Below are positions 57,351 to 64,000 of a stretch of 64,000 nucleotides of DNA, in pieces; position 1 is the first letter of the stretch, and the number at the start of each line of letters is the position of its first letter. The translations under genes and the position numbers were made by a program. The notes below the pieces were generated by a model. That model made no database searches. It worked only from the letters and a program-made list of their open reading frames with translations, and had not been told where the DNA came from. Where the stretch lies: assembly GCF_001320245.1 (NCBI RefSeq), contig NZ_BCBA01000012.1, forward strand, positions 62,001 through 126,000, in the 5' to 3' direction. This DNA comes from Pseudomonas sp. NBRC 111124 (lineage in GTDB: Bacteria > Pseudomonadota > Gammaproteobacteria > Pseudomonadales > Pseudomonadaceae).

Positions 57351-58175
57351 TTAGCGGCTACTGACTCGCTGCTCGAGGAGCACGCGATTGGACAGCGACA
57401 CCAGTTCGCCATCATCGGTCAGCAGCGTCGTCTTGACCGTGCCGATCTCTTCGATCATGCCTTCAACCTCTCCAATCCGCACCTGCTGGCCGACCTGGTA
57501 GAGTTCGCGAACGTAGATACCGGCCAGGATCTGGCCGGCGATTTCGCGGCTGCCAAGGCCCATGGCAAGCGCAACGGCCAGACCAACGGTTATCAAACCA
57601 ATGACGATCACGTGGTTGAGCAGGTCGGTCTTGACCTCGAGCTGGCTGATGGCCACCGATATGCTGATGATGATCACCAGGCCTTGGGTGATGCGGCCCA
57701 GGCCTGCGGAGTATTCCAGGCCGATACCTTCGGCAGCACCGCGCACCAGGCCATTGGCCACCTGCGCCAGCAGTACGCCGGCCAGCAGCACCAGGGCTGC
57801 ACCAAACACCTTGGGCAGGTACAGGGCGAGCATGTCGAGCGTTGCCGACACGCGCTCCAGGCCCAGCGATTCAGCCGCCGAGACAAGGAAGATCAGCAAC
57901 ACGAACCAATAGACGATCTTGCCGATCAGGGTCGAGATCGGCACCTGAATGCCAACCCGGCCCAGCATCTTGGTCAGCCCGGTACCGGCCATCAGGCGGT
58001 CCAGGCCGAACTTGGCCAGAAGTTTGGAAAGCAGTGTGTCGAGCAGCTTGGCCACCACGAAACCAAGCAGCACCACGACCAGCGCGCCGAACAGGTTGGG
58101 GATGAAGTTAGCTACCTTGGTCCATAGAGCGGTCATCGCAGTGAGCAGGCTCTGGGTCCAGAGATTCAGTTCCAT
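57351..58175 (-). CDS. cmpX: Mechanosensitive-channel-family membrane protein CmpX
   Basis: 274-residue inner-membrane protein of the small MscS-like type with TM_helix repeats: about five hydrophobic segments (GALVVVLLGFVVAKLLDTLL, ISTLIGKIVYWFVLLIFLVS, LYLPKVFGAALVLLAGVLLA, IIISISVAISQ, VIVIGLITVGLAVALAMGLG) and a C-terminal MscS beta-domain stretch (LYQVGQQVRIGEVEGMIEEI). In P. aeruginosa CmpX influences SigX activity and c-di-GMP. The ATG at 58175 begins MELNLWTQSLLTAMTAL. It lies two bases after crfX and 90 before sigX. Confidence 0.9.
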   Translation of the reverse strand: MELNLWTQSLLTAMTALWTKVANFIPNLFGALVVVLLGFVVAKLLDTLLSKLLAKFGLDRLMAGTGLTKMLGRVGIQVPISTLIGKIVYWFVLLIFLVSAAESLGLERVSATLDMLALYLPKVFGAALVLLAGVLLAQVANGLVRGAAEGIGLEYSAGLGRITQGLVIIISISVAISQLEVKTDLLNHVIVIGLITVGLAVALAMGLGSREIAGQILAGIYVRELYQVGQQVRIGEVEGMIEEIGTVKTTLLTDDGELVSLSNRVLLEQRVSSR

Positions 58176-58177
58176 AG

Positions 58178-58441
58178 TCAATCGGCCTTATCTGCTTTGC
58201 TGCTTTTGGCAGCGTTGCGGGTAGAGTGTCGACGCACCGGCGCAACGTGCGCCGATCCATTGTTCACGGCGATCAGCAGCGCCTGGCTCCAGCGGCCAAG
58301 CAAGCTGAACAGATCACCGGCACCGACCTGGCGGTTGGCGGTTTTCAGCACGCGACCCAGGCACGCGGCGTCGTCTCGCTCCTCACCAGAGGGCGACGCG
58401 TTGAGCAGGTCACGCAGGGATTGTTCAAACGGATCGTGCAT
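58178..58441 (-). CDS. crfX: Small protein CrfX
   Basis: 87-residue hydrophilic protein, MHDPFEQSLRDLLNASPSGE, with a helical core (DDAACLGRVLKTANRQVGAG) and a basic, lysine-rich tail. GAGGTG precedes ATG 58441 at good spacing. The stop is two bases before the cmpX start, so they are co-translated. Identity is taken mainly from position between cmaX and cmpX as in P. aeruginosa (PA1774), where its role is unknown. Confidence 0.82.
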   Translation of the reverse strand: MHDPFEQSLRDLLNASPSGEERDDAACLGRVLKTANRQVGAGDLFSLLGRWSQALLIAVNNGSAHVAPVRRHSTRNAAKSSKADKAD

Positions 58442-58534
58442 AGGCACCTCGCGCAGTGTCACTCAGAGACGAGATGGCCAGGCGATGGGTCACACATCGC
58501 CATGCGACGAATGTTTCAAGATGACTCGACACCT

Positions 58535-59530
58535 TCATACCCAACGCAACCGCCGGAACAACCACCACTGCCCCACTGCCAGGGCCAGCACGACAATGCA
58601 GGCCAACAGGAAACCATAGGGATTGCTCGCTCCCGGAATGCCACCGACGTTGATGCCCAGCAGGCCGGTGATGAAGCTCATGGGCAGGAAGATGCAGGTG
58701 ATGATGCCGAAGCGGTACATGGTCCGGTTCATCCGCTCGCTGCGCCGGCGGTCTTCGCTTTCCAGCACCAGCGCTGCCCGCTCGCGGGTCAGTTCGAGTT
58801 CTTCAAGGTAGCGGATCAGGCTGTTGTTCAGCTCGTTCCAGTAATCGGCATCGGCATCGCAGAACCAACTCCACTTGCTGCGTGACAGCTGGGCGTAGAT
58901 TTCCCGCTGTGGCGCCAGGAAGCGGCGCAACCCTGCGGCGCGGCGACGAATCTGCTGCAGGCTGCCATGCTCCGGGGTATACCGTTCGTCGGATTCGACC
59001 TTTTCTTCTTCGTCGTCGACCAGTTCCGAGAGGTCGCTGACCAGGCTCTGGACCTTCTCGGTCAGCAATTCGCCCATCAACAGCAACAGTTCAGACGCCG
59101 ATTTCGGCCCCCTGCCCTCTTCCAGCTGCTGAAGGATTTCATCGCTGGCACGCAACGGCCGCAAGCGCAACGAGATGACCCGCTGCGCCTGGGCATGGAT
59201 GCGCACCGAGACCATGTCCTCGGGCTCGGCGCCCGGGTTGAGGTTGACCCCACGCAGGAACAGCAGCAGCTGCTCCCCAGGTTGCGGCAACAACCGTGGC
59301 CGCGTGTTTTCCTCCAGCAGCAGGTCGCAGGCGAACTCGCTCAGGCCGCTGTCCTGCAACAGCCAGGTGCGGGTCTGCGGATGACTGCGGTCCCAGTGCA
59401 ACCACAGGCTTTCCTGCGGCTGCAATTGCAAGCCGTCCAGCTCGGTCCGGGCGATCGAACGCGCGCCGCCTTTGCCATCGAGCACCAGGGCATGCACCAG
59501 CCCCCACTGCGCGTTGTCTTCCTCGAACAT
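58535..59530 (-). CDS. cmaX: CorA-like divalent cation transporter (CmaX/ZntB type)
   Basis: 331-residue CorA-superfamily membrane protein: a long N-terminal cytosolic domain, then two C-terminal transmembrane helices (RFGIITCIFLPMSFITGLLG and YGFLLACIVVLALAVGQWWL). The pore motif reads GIN where CorA has GMN, as in ZntB, suggesting zinc or broad cation transport. GGAGC precedes ATG 59530. It begins the cmaX-crfX-cmpX-sigX-oprF run conserved in Pseudomonas. Transport direction and metal cannot be decided from sequence. Confidence 0.9.
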   Translation of the reverse strand: MFEEDNAQWGLVHALVLDGKGGARSIARTELDGLQLQPQESLWLHWDRSHPQTRTWLLQDSGLSEFACDLLLEENTRPRLLPQPGEQLLLFLRGVNLNPGAEPEDMVSVRIHAQAQRVISLRLRPLRASDEILQQLEEGRGPKSASELLLLMGELLTEKVQSLVSDLSELVDDEEEKVESDERYTPEHGSLQQIRRRAAGLRRFLAPQREIYAQLSRSKWSWFCDADADYWNELNNSLIRYLEELELTRERAALVLESEDRRRSERMNRTMYRFGIITCIFLPMSFITGLLGINVGGIPGASNPYGFLLACIVVLALAVGQWWLFRRLRWV

Positions 59531-59557
59531 CAAAGCTCCATCAGCGCGTACTGCGCG

Positions 59558-60049
59558 TCACTCTGGCATTTTCAACGGGCTTGGCGAGATGATCACGCCA
59601 TTGTTGTCAGCGTACAGGTACTCACCCGGGTGGAAGGTGACACCGGCAAAGGTCACGGCCACGTTGAGGTCGCCAATGCCGCGCTTGTCGGTCTTCATTG
59701 GATGGCTGGCCAAGGCCTGCACACCGACGTCGGTCTGGATCAACACGTCGACGTCACGCACGCAGCCATAGATCACCAAGCCTTCCCAGCCATTCTTGGC
59801 CGCCTTTTCCGCGAGCATGTCACCGAGCAGCGCACGGCGCAGCGACCCCCCCCCATCGATCACCAGGACCTTGCCCTTGCCATCGAGCTCGACCTGATCC
59901 TTGACCAGGGAGTTGTCTTCGAAGCACTTGATGGTGACGATCTGGCCACCGAAGGAATCGCGACCTCCGAAGTTGCTGAACATCGGTTCCAGCACCTGAA
60001 CCAGGTCCGGGTAGGCGTCACACAGGTCGGGCGTTACGTAATGCTGCAT
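59558..60049 (-). CDS. rraA: Ribonuclease activity regulator RraA-like protein
   Basis: 163-residue RraA-family protein. It begins [20 protein letters not shown] and contains [20 protein letters not shown] and [20 protein letters not shown], the conserved G-G-x4-R-x2-D and C-R-D segments. In E. coli RraA inhibits RNase E; proteins with the same fold and D/R motif are also 4-hydroxy-4-methyl-2-oxoglutarate/oxaloacetate aldolases, and those residues are kept here, so either role is possible. It has GGAGCTTCC before the ATG and lies 28 bases upstream of cmaX on the same strand. Confidence 0.93.
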   Translation of the reverse strand: MQHYVTPDLCDAYPDLVQVLEPMFSNFGGRDSFGGQIVTIKCFEDNSLVKDQVELDGKGKVLVIDGGGSLRRALLGDMLAEKAAKNGWEGLVIYGCVRDVDVLIQTDVGVQALASHPMKTDKRGIGDLNVAVTFAGVTFHPGEYLYADNNGVIISPSPLKMPE

Positions 60050-60144
60050 GGGAAGCTCCTGTCAGTCACAACGAAAGCGGGTGTCGGCCAAGGCTACACC
60101 GTAGACGCTGTCGCAGTCATCCGGGACCGGGCAGTCAGTTGTGC

Positions 60145-61137
60145 TCAACCGATAGGGACAGGCTCGCGCACCACCGTCGACTCATGCACCGGCAACAGCG
60201 GATCGCGCAACCAGCGCTCCACCAGCGGCCAGACCTGCGCCTGCGCCGCCTTGCTTACAAGCATGTCGACATGCCCGAAGGCCTCGAAGCCCTCTTCACG
60301 GCCCAGCCGCAGGAACTGTTTGCGCTCGCCACCGAGCTGATCGAACAGCTTGCGGCAGGCCCAGACCGGGTCCTGGAAGTCCCCCGCGCCGGCCACCGCC
60401 AGCAACGGCACATCCACGTCGGCCAACCCCGCCCACCAGTCGTTCTGCTTGTCGCCAAAACGCCCGAACAGCCTATGCCAGCGCATGCTTTCGAGCGCCA
60501 GGCCGATCGGCTCGTCCTCCGGCCCACGCTTGAAACGCGGCCCGGAAATCTGCCCCCATCGTTTGAGCAGCAGTTTCACCCCCCAGGTCAGCGGCGGGAC
60601 TTTAAGCGGCCAGTAGACCCGACTGATCTGGGTACCGAAAAGCGCGACACTGGCGGCTTGATCTGCCTTGAGAAAGCCGCCACCCAAGGCCGCCACCAAG
60701 GTGGTGCCACCCAAGGAGTGGCCGACCCAATGCGGCGACTGGCCAGACTGCTCGCGCACGAACGCCGCGATCAACGGCAGGTCGTCACGGGCATAGTCCG
60801 CCACGCTGTTGTGTTTCCAGTTGCGGTTACGCGGTGACAGGCCGTGGCCGCGCATCTCCGGGATCCACACGTCGAACCCGGCACGCGCCAGATGGGCCCC
60901 AAGGCCAATGCCCTTGGGCGAATACCAGAAGCGCCGGTTGGAGAAACTGCCATGCAGCAGAATCACCGGCACGCCCTGGGCCCGGCCCAGATCAGCCAGG
61001 CCCAGACGGGTAATGGCCAGCTCGACGGTGGGGTCAGGGCTGTTGCCGGCCTTGATCCGGTACACGTCTTCGCTGAGGTCACCGCGGCGCTCGGCACTGA
61101 GCAAGGCCACGGGAAAAAGGTTGCTGCTGCTTTGCAT
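60145..61137 (-). CDS. Alpha/beta hydrolase
   Basis: 330-residue alpha/beta hydrolase-fold protein with oxyanion region VILLHGSFSNRRFW, nucleophile elbow HWVGHSLGGTTLVAAL (GHSLG) and a late catalytic His in EGFEAFGHVDMLVSK. A lid-like insertion sits between about residues 160 and 230. The layout resembles lipases/esterases and PHA-depolymerase-like enzymes; the substrate is unknown. The start was taken at ATG 61137 (MQSSSNLFPVALLSAERRGD); an ATG at 61173 with a GAG nearby is possible. It sits between ppsA and rraA, on the same strand as both. Confidence 0.85.
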   Translation of the reverse strand: MQSSSNLFPVALLSAERRGDLSEDVYRIKAGNSPDPTVELAITRLGLADLGRAQGVPVILLHGSFSNRRFWYSPKGIGLGAHLARAGFDVWIPEMRGHGLSPRNRNWKHNSVADYARDDLPLIAAFVREQSGQSPHWVGHSLGGTTLVAALGGGFLKADQAASVALFGTQISRVYWPLKVPPLTWGVKLLLKRWGQISGPRFKRGPEDEPIGLALESMRWHRLFGRFGDKQNDWWAGLADVDVPLLAVAGAGDFQDPVWACRKLFDQLGGERKQFLRLGREEGFEAFGHVDMLVSKAAQAQVWPLVERWLRDPLLPVHESTVVREPVPIG

Positions 61138-61201
61138 AAGGTTGCTTGGTGCACAAAAAAGGGCGGGATCCATCACTGGAACTCGCCCTGGAAATAACCA
61201 G

Positions 61202-61229
61202 GCGGGGGCGCGCCAGACGCGCCCCCCGC
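61202..61229 (-). terminator. GC-rich hairpin after ppsA
   Basis: GCGGGGGCGCG and CGCGCCCCCCGC (one bulged C) pair around CCAGA, 12 bases after the ppsA stop. No T tract follows on the minus strand, so termination may be partial, allowing some read-through into the hydrolase gene. Confidence 0.6.
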
Positions 61230-61240
61230 AACTTACCGCA

Positions 61241-63616
61241 TCAGGCCGCGCCTTGGCCTTCAGCCAGGAAGAACCAAGTCTCGAGTACCGAGTCCGGGTT
61301 CAGCGACACGCTTTCGATGCCCTGCTCCATCAGCCACTTGGCCAGGTCCGGGTGGTCCGATGGGCCCTGGCCGCAGATGCCGATGTACTTGCCGGCCTTG
61401 TTGCACGCCTGGATGGCATTGGCCAGCAACTTTTTCACCGCAGGGTTACGCTCATCGAACAGGTGGGCGATGATGCCCGAGTCGCGGTCCAGGCCCAGGG
61501 TCAGCTGGGTCAGGTCGTTCGAACCGATCGAGAAGCCGTCGAAGTACTCGAGGAACTCTTCGGCGAGAATGGCGTTGGACGGCAGCTCGCACATCATGAT
61601 CACGCGCAGGCCGTTGTCGCCGCGGGCAAGGCCATTTTCGGCGAGCAGGTCGACGACCTGGCTGGCTTCGCCCAAGGTACGCACGAACGGCACCATGATC
61701 TCGACGTTGGTCAGGCCCATTTCGTTGCGCACGCGCTTCAGCGCACGGCACTCGAGCTCGAAGCAGTCACGGAACGACTCGCTGATGTAGCGCGAGGCAC
61801 CGCGGAAGCCCAGCATCGGGTTTTCTTCTTCCGGCTCGTACAGCTTGCCGCCGATGAGGTTGGCGTATTCGTTGGACTTGAAGTCCGACAGCCGCACGAT
61901 GACCTTTTTCGGGTAGAAGGCCGCAGCCAGGGTGCTGATGCCTTCGACCAGCTTCTCGACATAGAAGCCGACCGGGTCGTCGTAACCGGCGATGCGCTTG
62001 TCGACGCTGTCCTTCAGCTCGGCTGGCAGGCCCGCGTAGTTCAGCAGCGCCTTGGGGTGCACGCCGATCATGCGGTTGATGATGAATTCCAGACGCGCCA
62101 GGCCTACACCCGCGTTCGGCAGCTGGGCGAAGTCGAAGGCGCGGTCCGGGTTGCCGACGTTCATCATGATCTTGAACGGCAGCTCCGGCATGGCGTCCAC
62201 CGAGTTCTGCTTGACGTCGAAGCCCAGCTCGCCTTCGAAGATGAAGCCGGTATCGCCTTCGGCGCAGGAGACGGTTACGCCCTGGCCGTCTTTGAGCACC
62301 TGGGTCGCATTGCCGCAGCCGACCACGGCCGGGATACCCAGCTCACGAGCGATGATCGCCGCGTGGCAGGTACGGCCGCCACGGTTGGTGACGATGGCAC
62401 TGGCGCGCTTCATGACCGGTTCCCAGTCCGGGTCAGTCATGTCGGAGACCAGCACGTCGCCCGGCTGCACCTTGTCCATCTCGGACACGTCGTTGATCAC
62501 GCGGACCTTGCCGGCGCCGATGCGCTGGCCGATGGCGCGGCCTTCAACCAGCACGGTGCCCTTCTCTTTGAGCAGGTAACGTTCCATGACGTTGGCGCTG
62601 GCGCGGCTCTTCACGGTCTCAGGGCGGGCCTGGACGATGTACAGCTTGCCGTCGTCACCGTCCTTGGCCCATTCGATGTCCATCGGGCGCTGGTAGTGCT
62701 GCTCGATGATCATCGCCTGCTTGGCCAGCTCGTTGACTTCGTCGTCGCTCAGGCAGAAGCGCGCACGTTCGGCGCGCTCGACCTCGACGGTCTTGACCGA
62801 GCGACCGGCCTTGGCTTCGTCGCCATAGACCATCTTGATCGCCTTGCTGCCCAGGTTGCGACGCAGGATGGCCGGGCGGCCGGCCTCCAGGGTTTGTTTG
62901 TGTACGTAGAATTCGTCAGGGTTGACCGCACCCTGCACCACGGTTTCACCCAGGCCGTAGGCGCCGGTGATGAATACCACGTCACGGAAGCCCGATTCGG
63001 TGTCGAGGGTGAACATCACGCCGGCGGTGCCGGTTTCGGAACGGACCATGCGCTGCACGCCGGCGGACAGGGCCACCAGCTTGTGGTCGAAGCCCTGGTG
63101 CACGCGGTAGGCGATGGCGCGGTCGTTGAACAGCGAAGCGAACACTTCCTTGGCCGCGCGGATCACGTTGTCGACGCCACGGATGTTAAGGAAGGTTTCC
63201 TGCTGGCCGGCGAACGAGGCGTCCGGCAGGTCTTCGGCGGTGGCCGAGGAACGCACGGCCACGGCCATGTTGTCGTTGCCCTTGGACATCTCGGCGAAGG
63301 CGGTACGGATTTCCGAATCCAGACGCGCCGGGAATTCGGCCTCCATCACCCACTGACGGATCTGCGCGCCGGTCTTGGCCAGGGCGTTGACGTCATCCAC
63401 GTCCAGTGCGTCGAGGGCGGCGTGAATCTGGTCGTTCAGGCCACTCTGTTCGAGAAAATCACGGTACGCCTGAGCCGTAGTGGCAAAGCCGCCCGGCACC
63501 GACACGCCGGCACCAGCGAGGTTACTGATCATCTCGCCGAGGGATGCGTTCTTGCCCCCCACATGCTCCACATCGTGGACGCCGAGCTTATCGAGGGAAA
63601 CTACGTACTCTACCAA
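61241..63616 (-). CDS. ppsA: Phosphoenolpyruvate synthase
   Basis: 791-residue enzyme making PEP from pyruvate and ATP (giving AMP and phosphate), needed for gluconeogenesis. It has the N-terminal ATP-grasp domain ([40 protein letters not shown]), the phospho-His domain ([17 protein letters not shown], catalytic His) and the C-terminal PEP-binding barrel ([20 protein letters not shown]). The start is TTG at 63616, read as [20 protein letters not shown], with GGAGAG upstream; no ATG fits and the frame open to 63850 is not PpsA-like. It is divergent from ppsR, its regulator. Confidence 0.96.
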   Translation of the reverse strand: MVEYVVSLDKLGVHDVEHVGGKNASLGEMISNLAGAGVSVPGGFATTAQAYRDFLEQSGLNDQIHAALDALDVDDVNALAKTGAQIRQWVMEAEFPARLDSEIRTAFAEMSKGNDNMAVAVRSSATAEDLPDASFAGQQETFLNIRGVDNVIRAAKEVFASLFNDRAIAYRVHQGFDHKLVALSAGVQRMVRSETGTAGVMFTLDTESGFRDVVFITGAYGLGETVVQGAVNPDEFYVHKQTLEAGRPAILRRNLGSKAIKMVYGDEAKAGRSVKTVEVERAERARFCLSDDEVNELAKQAMIIEQHYQRPMDIEWAKDGDDGKLYIVQARPETVKSRASANVMERYLLKEKGTVLVEGRAIGQRIGAGKVRVINDVSEMDKVQPGDVLVSDMTDPDWEPVMKRASAIVTNRGGRTCHAAIIARELGIPAVVGCGNATQVLKDGQGVTVSCAEGDTGFIFEGELGFDVKQNSVDAMPELPFKIMMNVGNPDRAFDFAQLPNAGVGLARLEFIINRMIGVHPKALLNYAGLPAELKDSVDKRIAGYDDPVGFYVEKLVEGISTLAAAFYPKKVIVRLSDFKSNEYANLIGGKLYEPEEENPMLGFRGASRYISESFRDCFELECRALKRVRNEMGLTNVEIMVPFVRTLGEASQVVDLLAENGLARGDNGLRVIMMCELPSNAILAEEFLEYFDGFSIGSNDLTQLTLGLDRDSGIIAHLFDERNPAVKKLLANAIQACNKAGKYIGICGQGPSDHPDLAKWLMEQGIESVSLNPDSVLETWFFLAEGQGAA

Positions 63617-63806
63617 GGTGATCTCTCCACTAACTGTATTGGAAAAGCTCAAGGGCGCCCGCCTGCCTTCGTTGACTGGGCCGGACGCTTGTGGCCTGTA
63701 CCTGGAAAATAGGTTCGCAAAATATGGCAGAATGGCGACAGCCGCATTCGGCAAACCGAACTTATCATATCCAAGAAACGTCATCAGCTTAAGGCCCAGA
63801 TCGCAA

Positions 63807-64000
63807 ATGAAACGAACCGCGTTCTTCATCTCCGATGGCACCGGCATCACTGCCGAAACTCTGGGTCAGAGCCTGCTCGCTCAATTCGAGAGCATTCCGT
63901 TCAATAAATTCACCCGTCCGTACATCGACAGCCCGGAAAAAGCGCGGACCATGGTGCAGCAGATCAACGCCGCCGCCGAGCGGGACGGCATGCGGCCGAT
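63807..64000 (+). CDS. ppsR: PEP synthase regulatory kinase/phosphorylase (N-terminal part, cut by window edge)
   Basis: The first 64 codons encode [20 protein letters not shown] and [20 protein letters not shown], the start of the DUF299/PpsR family. PpsR inactivates PEP synthase by ADP-dependent phosphorylation of a Thr next to the catalytic His and reactivates it by Pi-dependent removal. It is divergent from ppsA with 190 bases between starts, a regulator-target pairing common in proteobacteria. The ATP/ADP-binding P-loop and the rest lie beyond position 64000. The ribosome binding site (AAGG) is distant. Confidence 0.93.
   Translation, partial: MKRTAFFISDGTGITAETLGQSLLAQFESIPFNKFTRPYIDSPEKARTMVQQINAAAERDGMRP

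Noticed and set aside
60809..63712. 967-codon open frame on the plus strand
   Set aside because: It is antisense to ppsA and the hydrolase gene, which are firmly identified; composition is rich in His, Val, Asp and Gly as expected for a reverse-frame shadow in G+C-rich DNA.

Overview
The window looks like chromosomal core sequence of a fluorescent pseudomonad, most likely of the Pseudomonas putida group. The evidence is the high G+C content, the order cmaX-crfX-cmpX-sigX-oprF, an acnA-aer pair, fadBA, a nasS-nasT-nasA-Ser/Thr kinase cluster, Pseudomonas-type REP elements (GCGGG-rich inverted pairs) and strongly Pseudomonas-like proteins throughout. No prophage, IS element, CRISPR array or integrated island is visible. 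About 60 protein genes, one tRNA and many regulatory or structural sites are supported. This assignment rests on sequence recognition alone.

Layout. Positions 1-2793: the fadBA beta-oxidation operon (minus strand; fadA runs off the left edge). 3267-9357: a membrane-anchored hypothetical, a universal stress protein, the ABC-F ATPase uup, the lytic transglycosylase slt and a MOSC protein, with two REP pairs. 9414-13145: cheV with a sigma-28 promoter, a divergent degenerate Hpt-like protein, and a histidine kinase/LuxR-type regulator pair. 13129-18815: a lipid kinase, a GDP-mannose gene plus glycosyltransferase pair, and moeA/moaB. 18984-24903: a small lipoprotein, tRNA-Pro(CGG), a chemoreceptor, an ABC exporter, a short conserved protein, pdxB and tusA. 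24983-25171: a 13-copy hexanucleotide array merged with a long inverted repeat. 25177-37290: rlmM, acnA, an aerotaxis receptor with a sigma-28 promoter, a pseudouridine synthase, a LexA-box small gene, an M15-type peptidase, a glutaredoxin-like protein, amt, a yqjDE-like trio and dgt. 37573-41800: a BvgA/BvgS-like two-component system. 41839-50477: yggL, dacB, a CHASE-PAS-GGDEF diguanylate cyclase, rlmKL, rmf and pyrD. 50605-55440: the nitrate-uptake regulon. 55523-64000: oprF, sigX, cmpX, crfX, cmaX, rraA, an alpha/beta hydrolase, ppsA and the start of the divergent ppsR.

How the parts work together. The clearest integrated circuit is nasS-nasT-nasA. A near-perfect sigma-54 promoter precedes nasS and a second one follows nasT. 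The second promoter's predicted start lies just before two hairpins whose hexaloops both have A at position 1 and G at position 4 (the ANTAR target rule). The second hairpin shares bases with a strong terminator in front of nasA. Transcription would therefore need nitrogen limitation (sigma-54) and read-through would need nitrate (NasS releasing NasT). A fused PP2C phosphatase/Ser-Thr kinase closes the operon, and no nitrate or nitrite reductase lies in the window.

Other regulatory readings are sigma-28 promoters for cheV and the aer gene, a consensus LexA box in front of an unrecognised 102-residue gene, NtrC-like palindromes at both ends of amt, and a PsrA-like palindrome upstream of fadB. 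The least explained elements are the hexamer/inverted-repeat structure at 24983-25171, the LexA-box gene at 32070-32378, and the Hpt-like protein beside cheV, which appears to lack its phospho-accepting histidine.
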